64,000 nucleotides of DNA from Rhizobium herbae (GTDB lineage: Bacteria; Pseudomonadota; Alphaproteobacteria; Rhizobiales; Rhizobiaceae). The stretch covers positions 310,001-374,000 of the forward strand of contig NZ_JAEUAO010000004.1 in assembly GCF_019511375.1 (NCBI RefSeq). The letters run 5' to 3'. Positions within the stretch are counted from its first letter, which is position 1. The number at the start of each line of letters is the position of its first letter. This document shows, piece by piece, positions 26,936 through 37,126 of this stretch. The position numbers were made by a program, and so were the translations under genes. Below the pieces are notes generated by a model. The model had not been told where the DNA came from and did no database searches. It saw only the letters and a program-made list of their open reading frames with translations.

Positions 26936-28283
26936 GGCAGATGGCGATGCGCCGCTCGCCGTCGTCGAAGCGGCCAGACAATTTCTCTCGACGTTCAAGA
27001 CACCCTGCATGATCCTGGTCGCGGTATCCGGCGGCAGCGATTCGAAGGGGCTGTTGCTTGCGCTGCACGAAGCGATTGCGCGCGGCTTTTCCGCATTTTC
27101 CCTTTCCGCCTGCACCGTCGACCATGGCTTGCGTCCGGAATCCGCCAGCGAAGCACATGCCGTCGCGCAGTTTTGCGCGGGCCGGAACATTCCTCATCTG
27201 ACGCGCCGCTGGCGGGGTGAAAAGCCGGCGACCGGCCTTCAGGCTGCCGCCCGCGAGGCTCGCTACATGCTTTTGGCTGATGCAGCGGAGGAGGCGGGGG
27301 CTCAATGCATCGTGACTGCGCATACCGCCGAAGATCAGGCTGAAACCGTTGTCATGCGGCAAAGCCGCTCGCGGCCGGATGCGCCAGGCTTGGCCGGAAT
27401 GGCGGACGGGATGCTTGTCGACCGTCGCGTCTGGGTGCTGCGGCCTTTTCTGAAGCAGCGTCGGGCCGATATCCGCGGCTACCTCGCGCTGCGTGGCGAA
27501 GAATGGTTCGACGACCCGAGCAATGCCAATCCTCGCTTCGAGCGGGTCCGGGTGCGCCAGGCGCTCCACGATGACGCTCGCTCGACCACAGATCACATCA
27601 TGGCGGCCACCGAAGCGCGGCGCCGCTCCAGCGCACGCGTCGCCGACCTGCTCGAGCGGCATGTCGCTGTCTTCGAGGGGTCTGTCGCACGGATCGATCC
27701 GGCGCTTGGCGAAGATATGTCGGACTTCGATTGTCAAAGGGCAATCCTGTCGCTCACCGCGGTCCTCGGTGGCAGGCGCCATCTGCCGGGGCGCGAGACG
27801 GCGGCGCGGCTTGCCGCGTTCCTGGCCGCGGGACGGGACGGCCGAATGACGGCCGGGCGGGTGGTTTTCGACCGCCGCCGTTCAGGTGTGTATGTCTATC
27901 GCGAGGCAAGGAATTTGCCGGAAATCGTTATTCCGCCTCGCCAGAAAGCGATCTGGGACGGCCGTTTCCTCATTTCGAATACCGGGCAAGAGCCGGTGGT
28001 GGTCGCCGGTGGTGTCGACGCCAAGGAGTTTGCGGCGAGACCGAATGCCGCAGGTCTGCCGGAGGCGATCGTCAAGCGCGCGGCCAAATCCGCTCCGGTC
28101 TTCTCTAGGGTGGGCCAGGGCGCCTTGTCTTCCAAGCCCTTTGTGGAAACCAGTATCGGCTTGTACGACACCTTTTTGCCGCGTTTCGACCTGATGATGG
28201 CCAACAGCATTGCTGCGCTCTTTGGCCGTGACCGGTACCTTGCTCCTCCGGTTCACGATGTTTTGACGGAAAAGACAGGTTGA
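26925..28283 (+). CDS. tilS: tRNA(Ile)-lysidine synthetase TilS
   Basis: 452 residues. It makes lysidine at C34 of the CAU-anticodon isoleucine tRNA so that AUA is read as Ile. The PP-loop ATPase motif VAVSGGSDSKGLLLAL lies at about residues 33-48, followed by CTVDHGLRPES and the HTAEDQAETV signature. The only upstream in-frame start is TTG 26925, which overlaps cpoB by 11 bases; the first in-frame ATG would remove the start of the fold. It precedes ftsH, a common order (tilS-ftsH) in many bacteria. Confidence 0.93.
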   Translation: MPAEADGDAPLAVVEAARQFLSTFKTPCMILVAVSGGSDSKGLLLALHEAIARGFSAFSLSACTVDHGLRPESASEAHAVAQFCAGRNIPHLTRRWRGEKPATGLQAAAREARYMLLADAAEEAGAQCIVTAHTAEDQAETVVMRQSRSRPDAPGLAGMADGMLVDRRVWVLRPFLKQRRADIRGYLALRGEEWFDDPSNANPRFERVRVRQALHDDARSTTDHIMAATEARRRSSARVADLLERHVAVFEGSVARIDPALGEDMSDFDCQRAILSLTAVLGGRRHLPGRETAARLAAFLAAGRDGRMTAGRVVFDRRRSGVYVYREARNLPEIVIPPRQKAIWDGRFLISNTGQEPVVVAGGVDAKEFAARPNAAGLPEAIVKRAAKSAPVFSRVGQGALSSKPFVETSIGLYDTFLPRFDLMMANSIAALFGRDRYLAPPVHDVLTEKTG

Positions 28284-28295
28284 ACCTGAGTTTAC

Positions 28296-28324
28296 CTTGG
28301 CAAGCCGGTCGCGCAACCCTATGT
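28296..28324 (+). promoter_or_regulatory. Candidate ftsH promoter
   Basis: CTTGGC at 28296 and CTATGT at 28319-28324 fit an RpoH-type promoter. The overlapping TTGGCA-N17-TATGTT also fits sigma-70. Heat-shock control of ftsH is common; which sigma factor acts here is open. Confidence 0.45.
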
Positions 28325-28382
28325 TAGACATAACAATGCAGCCACAAATCATTGAGGGTTGCGACAGGTTCCGGGGAGTTCG

Positions 28383-30326
28383 ATGAACCCTAATTTTCGA
28401 AATTTTGCCCTTTGGGCAATCATTGCCCTGCTGCTGATCGCGCTGTTCAGCATGTTTCAGCAGCCGACGGAGCGCACCGGGTCCAAGGATATTCCCTTTT
28501 CCCAGTTCCTGAAGGACGTCGACGGCAGCCGCGTCAAGGAAGTGCTGATCACCGGCAACAAGGTGATCGGCTCCTACACCGAGAGCGGTGCGACCTTCCA
28601 GACCTATGCGCCTGCGATCGACACGGCTTTGACCGAACGCATGGAAGCCAAGAACGTAACCGTGACGGTTCGCCCCGAAACCGACGGTTCCTCCGGCTTC
28701 CTGAGCTATGTCGGCACTTTGCTGCCCATGCTTCTCATCCTCGGCGTCTGGCTGTTCTTCATGCGGCAGATGCAGGGCGGCTCGCGCGGCGCAATGGGCT
28801 TTGGCAAGTCCAAGGCGAAGCTGCTTACCGAAGCGCACGGCCGCGTGACGTTTGACGACGTTGCCGGTGTTGACGAAGCCAAGCAGGATCTCGAGGAAAT
28901 CGTCGAATTCCTGCGCGATCCGCAGAAGTTCCAGCGCCTTGGCGGCCGCATTCCACGCGGCGTTCTGCTCGTTGGCCCCCCCGGCACCGGTAAGACGTTG
29001 CTTGCCCGCTCCGTGGCTGGCGAGGCCAATGTGCCCTTCTTCACGATTTCCGGCTCGGACTTCGTCGAGATGTTCGTCGGTGTCGGCGCATCGCGTGTCC
29101 GCGACATGTTCGAGCAGGCGAAGAAGAATGCACCATGCATCATCTTCATCGACGAAATCGACGCAGTCGGTCGCCATCGCGGTGCCGGTCTCGGCGGCGG
29201 TAACGACGAGCGCGAACAGACCCTGAACCAGCTGCTGGTCGAGATGGACGGCTTCGAGGCCAATGAAGGCATCATCCTGATTGCCGCAACCAACCGCCCG
29301 GACGTTCTCGACCCGGCGCTGCTGCGCCCGGGCCGTTTCGACCGCCAGGTCGTCGTTCCCAACCCCGACATCAACGGCCGTGAACGTATCCTCAAGGTGC
29401 ATATCCGCAACGTGCCGCTGGCGCCGAATGTCGATCTCAAGGTCCTTGCACGCGGCACGCCCGGCTTTTCGGGCGCGGATCTGATGAACCTCGTCAACGA
29501 AGCCGCCCTGATGGCTGCGCGCCGGAACAAGCGCGTCGTCACCATGCAGGAATTCGAAGACGCCAAGGACAAGATCATGATGGGTGCGGAACGCCGCTCC
29601 TCCGCCATGACCGAAGCCGAGAAGAAGCTGACTGCCTATCATGAGGCGGGACACGCTATTCTGGCGCTCAAGGTTCCGGTTGCCGATCCCTTGCACAAGG
29701 CGACGATCATTCCGCGCGGTCGCGCTCTCGGCATGGTCATGCAGCTTCCCGAAGGCGATCGCTATTCGATGAGCTACAAGTGGATGGTGTCGCGCCTGGC
29801 GATCATGATGGGCGGCCGTGTTGCCGAGGAAATCACCTTCGGCAAGGAAAACATTACCTCCGGCGCATCGTCCGATATCGAACAGGCAACCAAGCTTGCG
29901 CGCGCCATGGTGACGCAATGGGGCTTCTCCGACGAACTCGGTCAGGTCGCCTATGGCGAGAACCAGCAGGAGGTCTTCCTCGGCCACTCCGTTTCGCAGA
30001 CCAAAAACGTCTCGGAAGCGACCTCGCAGAAGATCGACACCGAAATCCGTCGCCTGATCGACGAGGCATATCTGGAAGCCAAGCGGATCATCACCGAGAT
30101 GCATACTGAATTCGTTGCGATTGCCGAGGGCTTGCTCGAATACGAGACGCTGACCGGCGACGAGATCAAGGCGCTGATCCGCGGCGAAAAGCCGGCGCGC
30201 GACCTTGGCGACGACTCGCCTCCGCATCGCGGCTCTGCGGTTCCGTCGGCGGGCGCAAAGAAGGACGGTTCCGTTGGCCACAAGGGCGACGAGGCCGAAG
30301 GCGGGTTCGAACCGCAGCCGCAATAG
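28383..30326 (+). CDS. ftsH: ATP-dependent zinc metalloprotease FtsH
   Basis: 647-residue membrane protease that degrades misfolded membrane proteins and regulators such as RpoH and LpxC in other bacteria. Two membrane helices flank a periplasmic domain: residues about 8-25 ([18 protein letters not shown]) and 103-123 ([17 protein letters not shown]). AAA motifs: Walker [19 protein letters not shown] near 198 and Walker [13 protein letters not shown] near 255. The zinc motif HEAGH is at about 420-424. The ATG at 28383 follows a GGGGAG ribosome site. Confidence 0.97.
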   Translation: MNPNFRNFALWAIIALLLIALFSMFQQPTERTGSKDIPFSQFLKDVDGSRVKEVLITGNKVIGSYTESGATFQTYAPAIDTALTERMEAKNVTVTVRPETDGSSGFLSYVGTLLPMLLILGVWLFFMRQMQGGSRGAMGFGKSKAKLLTEAHGRVTFDDVAGVDEAKQDLEEIVEFLRDPQKFQRLGGRIPRGVLLVGPPGTGKTLLARSVAGEANVPFFTISGSDFVEMFVGVGASRVRDMFEQAKKNAPCIIFIDEIDAVGRHRGAGLGGGNDEREQTLNQLLVEMDGFEANEGIILIAATNRPDVLDPALLRPGRFDRQVVVPNPDINGRERILKVHIRNVPLAPNVDLKVLARGTPGFSGADLMNLVNEAALMAARRNKRVVTMQEFEDAKDKIMMGAERRSSAMTEAEKKLTAYHEAGHAILALKVPVADPLHKATIIPRGRALGMVMQLPEGDRYSMSYKWMVSRLAIMMGGRVAEEITFGKENITSGASSDIEQATKLARAMVTQWGFSDELGQVAYGENQQEVFLGHSVSQTKNVSEATSQKIDTEIRRLIDEAYLEAKRIITEMHTEFVAIAEGLLEYETLTGDEIKALIRGEKPARDLGDDSPPHRGSAVPSAGAKKDGSVGHKGDEAEGGFEPQPQ

Positions 30327-30352
30327 GCTTACACCGGGTACGAATGCGTATT

Positions 30353-30385
30353 AAAACCGCCGCGCCGAAAGATGCGGCGGTTTTT
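30353..30385 (+). terminator. Rho-independent terminator after ftsH
   Basis: AAAACCGCCGC / GCGGCGGTTTTT stem with a T tract, 27 bases after the ftsH stop. Confidence 0.9.
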
Positions 30386-30618
30386 CTTTGTCCTGAATAA
30401 TTTGGTAACGCGCTGTAATGAATTCTGATGATACCACGGGATGTTGTTGCGCAGGTTTTATGGCAATAAAATACCCATGCGCAGTTTTCCGAGCGATCGC
30501 AGATTGACGGCTGAGCGCCTGCAAAGTGACCCGGAAGGCCGGTGTTGCGGAAAAGCGCCTCCCTGGCGGGCCTGTGACTGACGTTGCGCCGGGGCCTTTG
30601 ACAAGAATTGGAGTTTTT

Positions 30619-31971
30619 ATGAAGCGCAAATATTTCGGGACGGATGGTATCCGCGGACAGTCGAACCTGTTTCCGATGACGCCGGATCTAGCCATGCGCG
30701 TCGGCGTTGCCGTTGGTACGATCTTTCGCAATGGCGCGCACCGGCATCGGGTGGTGATCGGTAAGGATACCCGTCTTTCGGGCTATATGCTGGAAAATGC
30801 GCTGGTGGCCGGTTTCACCGCCGCAGGTCTTGATGTCTTCCTGCTCGGACCTATACCGACCCCCGGCGTCGCGATGCTCACGCGCTCGCTGCGCGCCGAT
30901 ATCGGCGTGATGATCTCCGCCTCGCACAATCCCTTCGAAGACAACGGCATCAAGCTGTTCGGGCCGGATGGCTACAAGCTGTCCGACGAGATGGAAGGCC
31001 AGATCGAGGAACTGCTCGAAAAGGACATGGCGGCGCAGCTCGCCAAATCGCAGGAAATCGGCCGGGCCAAGCGCGTCGAGGGCGATATCTATCGCTATAT
31101 CGAACACGCCAAGCGCACGTTGCCGCGCGACGTGACGCTCCAGGGCCTGAGGGTCGCGATCGACTGCGCCAATGGTGCGGCCTACAAGGTCGCGCCGCTT
31201 GCCCTATGGGAGCTCGGAGCGGACGTCGTGACGATCGGGAACGAACCGAACGGCATCAACATCAATCTTGACTGCGGATCGACCCATCCGGAGACCCTGC
31301 AGAAAAAGGTGCACGAGGTGCGCGCCGATATCGGCATTGCGCTCGATGGCGACGCCGACCGGGTGCTGATCGTCGATGAGCACGGCAAGATCGTCGACGG
31401 CGACCAGCTGATGGCGGTCATCGCCGACAGCTGGGCGGCCGAAGGCATGCTCAACGGTGATGGCATCGTTGCGACCGTGATGTCCAATCTTGGCCTGGAG
31501 CGCTACCTTCAGGGACGCAGCCTCAACCTGCATCGCACCAAGGTCGGTGACCGGTACGTGGTCGAGCACATGCGCCAGCATGGCTTCAATGTCGGCGGCG
31601 AGCAATCCGGTCATATCGTCCTTTCGGATTTCGGCACCACCGGTGATGGCCTTGTCGCGGCGCTGCAGATTCTCGCCTGCGTCAAGCGCCAGGGAAAATC
31701 GGTCAGCGACGTTTGCCACCGTTTCGACCCCGTACCGCAGGTTCTGAAGAATGTTCGGGTTTCGTCCGGCATGTCGCTCGAAAACGTCACCGTCCGTCAG
31801 GCAATCGCCGACGCGGAGGCGGAACTTGCCAAGAACGGTCGCTTGCTGATCCGCCCGTCCGGTACCGAGCCGCTGATCCGCGTCATGGCGGAAGGCGACG
31901 ACCGGCAGCAGGTCGAACGGATCGTCGACGAGCTGATCAGTGTCATCAGCGCCGTTCGCAACGTCGCCTGA
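30619..31971 (+). CDS. glmM: Phosphoglucosamine mutase GlmM
   Basis: 450-residue phosphohexomutase converting glucosamine-6-phosphate to glucosamine-1-phosphate for peptidoglycan and lipopolysaccharide precursors. The N-terminus [13 protein letters not shown], the phosphoserine loop [12 protein letters not shown] (Ser near 102), the metal loop [15 protein letters not shown], the sugar-binding GGEQSGHIV and the phosphate-binding [12 protein letters not shown] are all present. Start ATG 30619 matches the family; upstream sequence in frame is not conserved. The gene follows ftsH, as in many proteobacteria. Confidence 0.97.
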   Translation: MKRKYFGTDGIRGQSNLFPMTPDLAMRVGVAVGTIFRNGAHRHRVVIGKDTRLSGYMLENALVAGFTAAGLDVFLLGPIPTPGVAMLTRSLRADIGVMISASHNPFEDNGIKLFGPDGYKLSDEMEGQIEELLEKDMAAQLAKSQEIGRAKRVEGDIYRYIEHAKRTLPRDVTLQGLRVAIDCANGAAYKVAPLALWELGADVVTIGNEPNGININLDCGSTHPETLQKKVHEVRADIGIALDGDADRVLIVDEHGKIVDGDQLMAVIADSWAAEGMLNGDGIVATVMSNLGLERYLQGRSLNLHRTKVGDRYVVEHMRQHGFNVGGEQSGHIVLSDFGTTGDGLVAALQILACVKRQGKSVSDVCHRFDPVPQVLKNVRVSSGMSLENVTVRQAIADAEAELAKNGRLLIRPSGTEPLIRVMAEGDDRQQVERIVDELISVISAVRNVA

Positions 31972-31999
31972 AGCGCATTCGCGTCCGAGATGCAAGGAA

Positions 32000-32026
32000 G
32001 GCCGGGTTATGCCCGGTCTTTTTTTT
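32000..32026 (+). terminator. Rho-independent terminator after glmM
   Basis: GCCGGG / CCCGGT hairpin with a short TTATG loop followed by an eight-T run. Confidence 0.9.
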
Positions 32027-32102
32027 AGCTCTTGCTAGGAAGGCATCTGGAGTTGCTTTGTCATCAAGCAAACCCCTTAATAGTTACGGTAAATTTTTGT
32101 AG

Positions 32103-32117
32103 TTAATTGGACCTTAA
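32103..32117. promoter_or_regulatory. CtrA box upstream of first beta-barrel gene
   Basis: TTAATTGGACCTTAA, a perfect TTAA-N7-TTAA match to the CtrA recognition sequence, 89 bases before the start of the outer-membrane protein gene. Confidence 0.72.
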
Positions 32118-32206
32118 CCTTTCCTATTCATGATCCACTTCGACATCATTTATTGGAGGCCGCTCTCTCGGCTGACCAAGCAACAAAAAAATTTTGGAGT
32201 GAGGCC

Positions 32207-33025
32207 ATGAAGTCTATTTTGATTGGCGTTGTTGCGGCGTTGCTCAGCACCGCAGCCTTCGCTGCGGATCTCTACGAGCCGCCGATCGAGCAGCCGATTG
32301 CCGAGCCGGTGCAGGTCGCTTCCGCCAGCGGTTGGTATCTGCGCGGCGACGTCGGCTACGCCTTCACCGATCTTCGCGGCGCGCACTACTATCAAGGCCC
32401 CGGCCGCTTCGTTCAGGACTTCGACGACGCCGATCTCGATGACACCTGGACGGCCGGGATCGGTGTCGGCTACCAGATCAACGACTATCTGCGCACCGAC
32501 GTGACTCTCGACTACATTGGCGAGGCCGACTTCGAAGGCTCGACCACGGGTTCCTGCGGTGTTGCTGCTGCCTGTACGTCGCGTGACGTGGCGGCTCTGA
32601 CGGCATGGAGCTTGATGGCCAACGCCTATGTCGATATCGGCACCTACGGTTCGTTCACGCCCTATGTCGGTGGCGGTATCGGTGGCACCCAGGTCCGGTG
32701 GGACAATCTGCGCAACACGAGCTGCGAGACGGCCGATCCGAGCAATTGCGATCCGACGATCGACCATGAGGGTCGTGACAAGTGGCGTTTCACCTATGCC
32801 CTGATGGCCGGTACGGCGATCGACCTGACCTGCAACCTGAAGGCCGATGTCGGCTACCGCTTCCGCCACGTGCTCGGGGGCGACATGTTCGGCTATGCAT
32901 CCAATGGCGGCCCGGGCTCGGATGAGGGCCTCTACCTGCACGAAGCCCGCGCCGGTCTGCGCTATTCCTTCAGCGGCTGCCAGGAAGCCTATGTGCCGCC
33001 GGTCGAGCCCGCCGTCTACAAGTAA
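32207..33025 (+). CDS. Outer-membrane beta-barrel protein, paralog 1
   Basis: 272 residues with a signal peptide (MKSILIGVVAALLSTAAFA). The mature protein has alternating strands typical of an eight-stranded barrel (GWYLRGDVGYAFTDL, TAGIGVGYQINDYLRTDVTL, ANAYVDIGTYGSFTPYVGGG, WRFTYALMAGTAIDL, LKADVGYRFRHV, ARAGLRYSF). It resembles the Omp25/Omp31-type porin-like proteins of Rhizobiales. An unusual C-terminal extension (EAYVPPVEPAVYK) follows the final strand. Several Cys pairs sit in loops. A CtrA box and a GGAGTGAGG ribosome site lie upstream. Confidence 0.85.
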   Translation: MKSILIGVVAALLSTAAFAADLYEPPIEQPIAEPVQVASASGWYLRGDVGYAFTDLRGAHYYQGPGRFVQDFDDADLDDTWTAGIGVGYQINDYLRTDVTLDYIGEADFEGSTTGSCGVAAACTSRDVAALTAWSLMANAYVDIGTYGSFTPYVGGGIGGTQVRWDNLRNTSCETADPSNCDPTIDHEGRDKWRFTYALMAGTAIDLTCNLKADVGYRFRHVLGGDMFGYASNGGPGSDEGLYLHEARAGLRYSFSGCQEAYVPPVEPAVYK

Positions 33026-33048
33026 CCCGCATCCAAAGATCCAGTTGC

Positions 33049-33077
33049 AAAGGCCGTCCGGTGTCCGGGCGGCCTTT
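33049..33077 (+). terminator. Rho-independent terminator between the two barrel genes
   Basis: AAGGCCGTCCGG / CCGGGCGGCCTT stem followed by TTTT, so the two paralogs are transcribed separately. Confidence 0.85.
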
Positions 33078-33111
33078 TCCGTTGTGCCCGTCGTCAGGTT
33101 AAGAAGCATGG

Positions 33112-33126
33112 TTAACCGATGGTTAA
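33112..33126. promoter_or_regulatory. CtrA box upstream of second beta-barrel gene
   Basis: TTAACCGATGGTTAA, a perfect TTAA-N7-TTAA palindromic CtrA box, 85 bases before the second barrel gene. The neighbouring TTAAGAAGCATGGTTAACC adds a further half-site. Confidence 0.75.
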
Positions 33127-33211
33127 CCCGCGGCTGCGATAGTTAATCCTCGTAAATGCGGCCGGCCAAGGTGCCTCGCGCCGCGACGGATGGCTTTCCA
33201 AGGACGCGACG

Positions 33212-34021
33212 ATGAACTGGCGACGTATTCTCCTCTCTGCATCCGCGCTGGCGCTGCTGGCCGCCAATCAGGCGACGGCGGCGGATGATCTGCTCGAGGC
33301 GCCCGAGGTCAGCATCTCGGCCGCCGAAACGGGAGGCCAGGGGTTCTATCTGCGCGCCGATGTCGGCTATGCCGGCTGGACGCAGGAGGGCGATCCGGCG
33401 GTTCGTCTCCTCGACGCCGGTACGGGTACGACGGGCACCGCGTCCTTCGACAACGCCCGCTTCGGCAGGCCGTTCTCCGGCTCGTTGGGCGCTGGCTATC
33501 AGTTCACCGACATGTTCCGTGCTGACCTGACGGGCGATTATTTCGACGGAGAGTTCGATGGTTCGGGCGAGGCGGACGTCCCCTGCGCCGGCGAGGCGGC
33601 CGGGACCTCCTGTGCCGCAAGCGAGCGCGCCGACTACAATGCAATCGGCATCATGGCAAACGGCTATGTCGATCTAGGCACGCTTGCCGGCCTCACTCCC
33701 TATCTCGGCGCTGGCCTCGGCGTGACGCACCTGCGCTGGAGCGACGTGTCGCTCAGCACCAGCTGCGTGCCGGGCGCTGCCGCCTGTTCCGGGGCCGGTG
33801 CCGTTGACCAGTCCTTCAATGGCGACAGCAGCTGGCGCTTGACCTATGCGCTGATGGCCGGTGTTTCCTATGACATGACAGAACGGCTGAAGCTTGACAT
33901 CGGTTATCGCTATTCGCAGATCGATGACGGCGACATGTTCGGCAGCGGCGATACAAGCGGGCGGGACGACGGCCTCGGCCGTCATGAGGTTCGTGCCGGC
34001 CTGCGGCTGGCGTTGTGGTAG
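33212..34021 (+). CDS. Outer-membrane beta-barrel protein, paralog 2
   Basis: 269 residues, signal peptide MNWRRILLSASALALLAANQ ending near ATA. It shares the strand pattern of paralog 1, including WRLTYALMAGVSYDM, LKLDIGYRYSQIDDGDMFG and HEVRAGLRLALW, so the two genes are tandem paralogs. Unlike paralog 1, it ends at the last strand with an aromatic residue, as expected for BAM-assembled barrels. Both have an internal Cys pair in a loop near SCVPGAAACSG. A CtrA box lies upstream. Confidence 0.85.
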   Translation: MNWRRILLSASALALLAANQATAADDLLEAPEVSISAAETGGQGFYLRADVGYAGWTQEGDPAVRLLDAGTGTTGTASFDNARFGRPFSGSLGAGYQFTDMFRADLTGDYFDGEFDGSGEADVPCAGEAAGTSCAASERADYNAIGIMANGYVDLGTLAGLTPYLGAGLGVTHLRWSDVSLSTSCVPGAAACSGAGAVDQSFNGDSSWRLTYALMAGVSYDMTERLKLDIGYRYSQIDDGDMFGSGDTSGRDDGLGRHEVRAGLRLALW

Positions 34022-34105
34022 GCGGGGACGCAAGTCCCCCTGCCATGCTGGTCGCGTCAAAAATCTTTTCAACAGCGACATAAGTTCATTGACTTCCTTC
34101 CCGGT

Positions 34106-34168
34106 CCGCCATATTGACGGCGGCAGGCCACCTCTCCCTAACGAGAGGCTTTCTATCTGGAAGGATAG
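34106..34168 (+). promoter_or_regulatory. serC-motif leader, candidate riboswitch-like element
   Basis: Three consecutive hairpins precede serC: CCGCC/GGCGG (34106-34123), CCTCTC/GAGAGG (34131-34148) and CTATC/GATAG (34153-34168). The loop and 3' arm of the last hold the ribosome site GGAAGG (34159-34164), ten bases before the ATG. The last two hairpins match the layout of the published alphaproteobacterial serC RNA motif, whose ligand or mechanism is not established. Confidence 0.68.
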
Positions 34169-34173
34169 CTCAG

Positions 34174-35352
34174 ATGACGACACCTGCGACGCCGGACATC
34201 CGTCCGCAAAACACCCATTTCTCTTCTGGTCCCTGCTCGAAGCGCCCCGGCTGGTCGCTCGATGCGCTCTCTGATGCAGCCCTCGGTCGCTCGCATCGTG
34301 CCAAGGTTGGCAAGAGCAAGCTGAAGCAGGCCATCGACCTGACCCGCGAAGTTCTGGAAGTGCCGGCGGACTACCGCATCGGCATCGTGCCGGCGTCCGA
34401 CACCGGCGCCGTCGAGATGGCGCTCTGGTCGCTGCTCGGGCCCCGCGGCGTCGATATGGTCGCTTGGGAAAGCTTCGGCTCCGGCTGGGTATCCGATGTC
34501 GTCAAGGAGCTGAAGCTCCCCGACACCCGCAAGATCGTGGCCGATTACGGCCTGCTTCCGGACCTCTCCAAGCTCGATTTCGACCGCGACGTGGTCTTCA
34601 CCTGGAATGGCACGACCTCGGGTGTGCGCGTTCCAAACGCCGATTTCATTCCGGCCGACCGCAAGGGCCTGACGATCTGCGACGCCACTTCGGCGGCCTT
34701 CGCTCAGGAACTCGATTTCGCCAAGCTCGATGTCGTCACCTTCTCCTGGCAGAAGGTTCTGGGCGGTGAGGGTGCGCACGGCATTCTCATTCTCTCGCCG
34801 CGCGCTGTCGAGCGACTGGAAAGCTACGAGCCATCCTGGCCGCTGCCGAAGATCTTCCGCCTGACCAAGGGCGGCAAGATCATCGAAGGCATCTTTCAGG
34901 GCGAGACGATCAATACGCCATCGATGCTCTGCGTCGAGGACTATATCGATGCCCTGCTCTGGGCCAAAAAGGTTGGCGGCCTGAAGGCGCTGATCGCCCG
35001 TGCCGACGCCAATGCGCAGGTCATCCATGACTTCGTTGCAAAGACGGACTGGATCGCCAATCTGGCCGAGGATCCGGCAACCCGCTCCAACACCTCCGTC
35101 TGCCTGAAGATCGCAGACAAGGATGTTGCCGCCCTCGACGCCGCCGCGCAGGACGCATTCGCCAAGGGCATGGTGGCGCTTCTGGAAAAGCACGGTGTTG
35201 CTCACGATATCGGCGCCTACCGCGACGCCCCGTCCGGTTTCCGCATCTGGGCCGGCGCGACGATCGAGACGGCCGACCTCAAGGCGCTGATGCCTTGGTT
35301 CGACTGGGCGTTTGCGACCCAGAAGGCGACGCTTTCCCAGGCTGCTGCCTGA
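34174..35352 (+). CDS. serC: Phosphoserine aminotransferase SerC
   Basis: 392-residue PLP enzyme making 3-phosphoserine from phosphohydroxypyruvate, the second step of serine synthesis. The sequence [20 protein letters not shown] and the PLP lysine region [15 protein letters not shown] mark the alphaproteobacterial/archaeal type (TIGR01365) rather than the E. coli type. Start ATG 34174 is set by the family N-terminus and the GGAAGG ribosome site in the leader hairpin. It is followed 75 bases later by serA, so the two first steps of the pathway are together. Confidence 0.95.
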   Translation: MTTPATPDIRPQNTHFSSGPCSKRPGWSLDALSDAALGRSHRAKVGKSKLKQAIDLTREVLEVPADYRIGIVPASDTGAVEMALWSLLGPRGVDMVAWESFGSGWVSDVVKELKLPDTRKIVADYGLLPDLSKLDFDRDVVFTWNGTTSGVRVPNADFIPADRKGLTICDATSAAFAQELDFAKLDVVTFSWQKVLGGEGAHGILILSPRAVERLESYEPSWPLPKIFRLTKGGKIIEGIFQGETINTPSMLCVEDYIDALLWAKKVGGLKALIARADANAQVIHDFVAKTDWIANLAEDPATRSNTSVCLKIADKDVAALDAAAQDAFAKGMVALLEKHGVAHDIGAYRDAPSGFRIWAGATIETADLKALMPWFDWAFATQKATLSQAAA

Positions 35353-35427
35353 CAGGCTTATGGCCGCGCCGACAGGGCGCGGTCTTCCCTATCCTTTCAA
35401 TTTTGACGAAACCAATGGAGGCCTCTC

Positions 35428-37023
35428 ATGGCACCTCGCGTACTCGTATCCGATGAATTGTCGGAAACCGCCGTCCAGATCTTCCGCGATCGTGGCGTCG
35501 AAGTCGATTTCCAGCCGAAGCTCGGCAAGGACAAGGACAAGCTGGCCGAGATCATCGGCAATTACGACGGTCTCGCCATCCGCTCCGCCACCAAGGCGAC
35601 GGAAAAGCTGATTGCGGCTGCGACCAACCTCAAGGTTATCGGCCGCGCCGGCATCGGCGTCGACAATGTCGATATTCCGGCCGCCTCACGCCGCGGCATC
35701 ATCGTCATGAACACGCCGTTCGGCAACTCGATCACGACGGCCGAGCATGCCATCGCCTTGATGTTTGCCGTCGCCCGCCAGCTGCCGCAGGCCGACGCGT
35801 CGACCCAGGCCGGAAAGTGGGAAAAGTCGAAATTCATGGGTGTCGAGATTACCGGCAAGACGCTCGGCGTCATCGGCGCCGGCAATATCGGTGGTATCGT
35901 CTGCGCCCGCGCCATCGGCCTGAAGATGCACGTGCTCGCCTATGATCCCTTCCTCTCGAAGGAACGCGCCGAGGAAATGGGCGTCACCAAGGTCGAGCTC
36001 GACGAACTGCTGGCCCAGGCAGATTTCATCACCCTGCATGTGCCGATGACCGACAAGACGCGCGGCATCCTGAACCGCGAAGCACTGGCGAAAACCAAGC
36101 CGGGCGTACGCATCATCAACTGCGCCCGCGGCGGCCTGGTCGACGAGCATGCGCTGGCAGATGCCATCAAGTCCGGTCATGTCGCCGGTGCCGGTTTCGA
36201 CGTGTTCGAGGTCGAGCCCGCGACGGAAAGCCCGCTGTTTGGCCTGCCGAACGTCGTCTGCACGCCGCATCTCGGCGCTTCCACCACGGAAGCGCAGGAG
36301 AACGTGGCCCTGCAGGTCGCCGAGCAGATGTCGGACTACCTCGTCAAGGGCGCTGTTTCCAATGCCATCAACATGCCGTCGATCACGGCTGAAGAAGCGC
36401 CGATACTGAAGCCGTTCATCAAACTTGCCGACGTGCTCGGCGCCTTTGTCGGCCAGGTGACGGAAAGCGCCATCAAGGAAATCGAAATCCTCTATGACGG
36501 CTCGACTGCCGCGATGAACACCAAGGCGCTGACGAGTGCAGCCCTCGCCGGTCTGATCCGCAGCCAGGTCTCGGACGTCAACATGGTTTCGGCGCCGGTG
36601 ATGGTCAAGGAGAAGGGCATCATCCTCTCCGAGGTCAAGCGCGACAAGTCGGGCGTTTTCGACGGTTATATCAAGCTGACGGTGACGACGGCCAACCAGA
36701 CGCGTTCGGTTGCCGGCACCGTCTTCTCGGATGGCAAGCCGCGCTTCATCCAGATCAAGGACATCAACCTGGATGCCGATGTCGGCAGTCACATGGTCTA
36801 TATCACCAATACTGACGTTCCCGGCATGATCGGCTTCATCGGAACGACCCTTGGCGATGCCGGCGTCAACATCGCCAACTTCCAGCTCGGCCGTCATCAT
36901 GCCGGCTCCGATGCCATCGCGCTGCTTTATGTCGACGGGGCGGTGTCGGAAGAGGTGCTCGACAAGCTGCGCGCCAACCCGGCGATCCGCCAGGCCAAGC
37001 AATTGGTGTTCAACGTCGATTGA
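35428..37023 (+). CDS. serA: D-3-phosphoglycerate dehydrogenase SerA
   Basis: 531 residues, the long SerA type. It starts serine synthesis by oxidising 3-phosphoglycerate. The N-terminal substrate domain is followed by the NAD motif LGVIGAGNIGGIVCARAI near residue 147, catalytic Arg in INCARGGLVDE near 231, the Glu in FEVEPATESPLF, and the His in CTPHLGASTTEA near 279. An intervening domain (about 330-445) and a C-terminal ACT domain (TDVPGMIGFIGTTLGDAGVN, about 455-531) complete it; the ACT domain suggests serine feedback. Confidence 0.97.
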   Translation: MAPRVLVSDELSETAVQIFRDRGVEVDFQPKLGKDKDKLAEIIGNYDGLAIRSATKATEKLIAAATNLKVIGRAGIGVDNVDIPAASRRGIIVMNTPFGNSITTAEHAIALMFAVARQLPQADASTQAGKWEKSKFMGVEITGKTLGVIGAGNIGGIVCARAIGLKMHVLAYDPFLSKERAEEMGVTKVELDELLAQADFITLHVPMTDKTRGILNREALAKTKPGVRIINCARGGLVDEHALADAIKSGHVAGAGFDVFEVEPATESPLFGLPNVVCTPHLGASTTEAQENVALQVAEQMSDYLVKGAVSNAINMPSITAEEAPILKPFIKLADVLGAFVGQVTESAIKEIEILYDGSTAAMNTKALTSAALAGLIRSQVSDVNMVSAPVMVKEKGIILSEVKRDKSGVFDGYIKLTVTTANQTRSVAGTVFSDGKPRFIQIKDINLDADVGSHMVYITNTDVPGMIGFIGTTLGDAGVNIANFQLGRHHAGSDAIALLYVDGAVSEEVLDKLRANPAIRQAKQLVFNVD

Positions 37024-37126
37024 TCCCTCGATGTGCGCTCGGCCGAGCGCGCATAACTTCACGAATAGAACATGGACGCGCCGGGATTCGCCTCCGGCGC
37101 GTCTGTCGTTGACGAGAGCAATTGGC

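Noticed and set aside
27882-30323. 813-residue frame on the minus strand opposite tilS and ftsH
   Set aside because: Shadow frame spanning two well-defined plus-strand genes; composition is Arg/His/Asp-rich as expected for antisense of GC-rich coding DNA.
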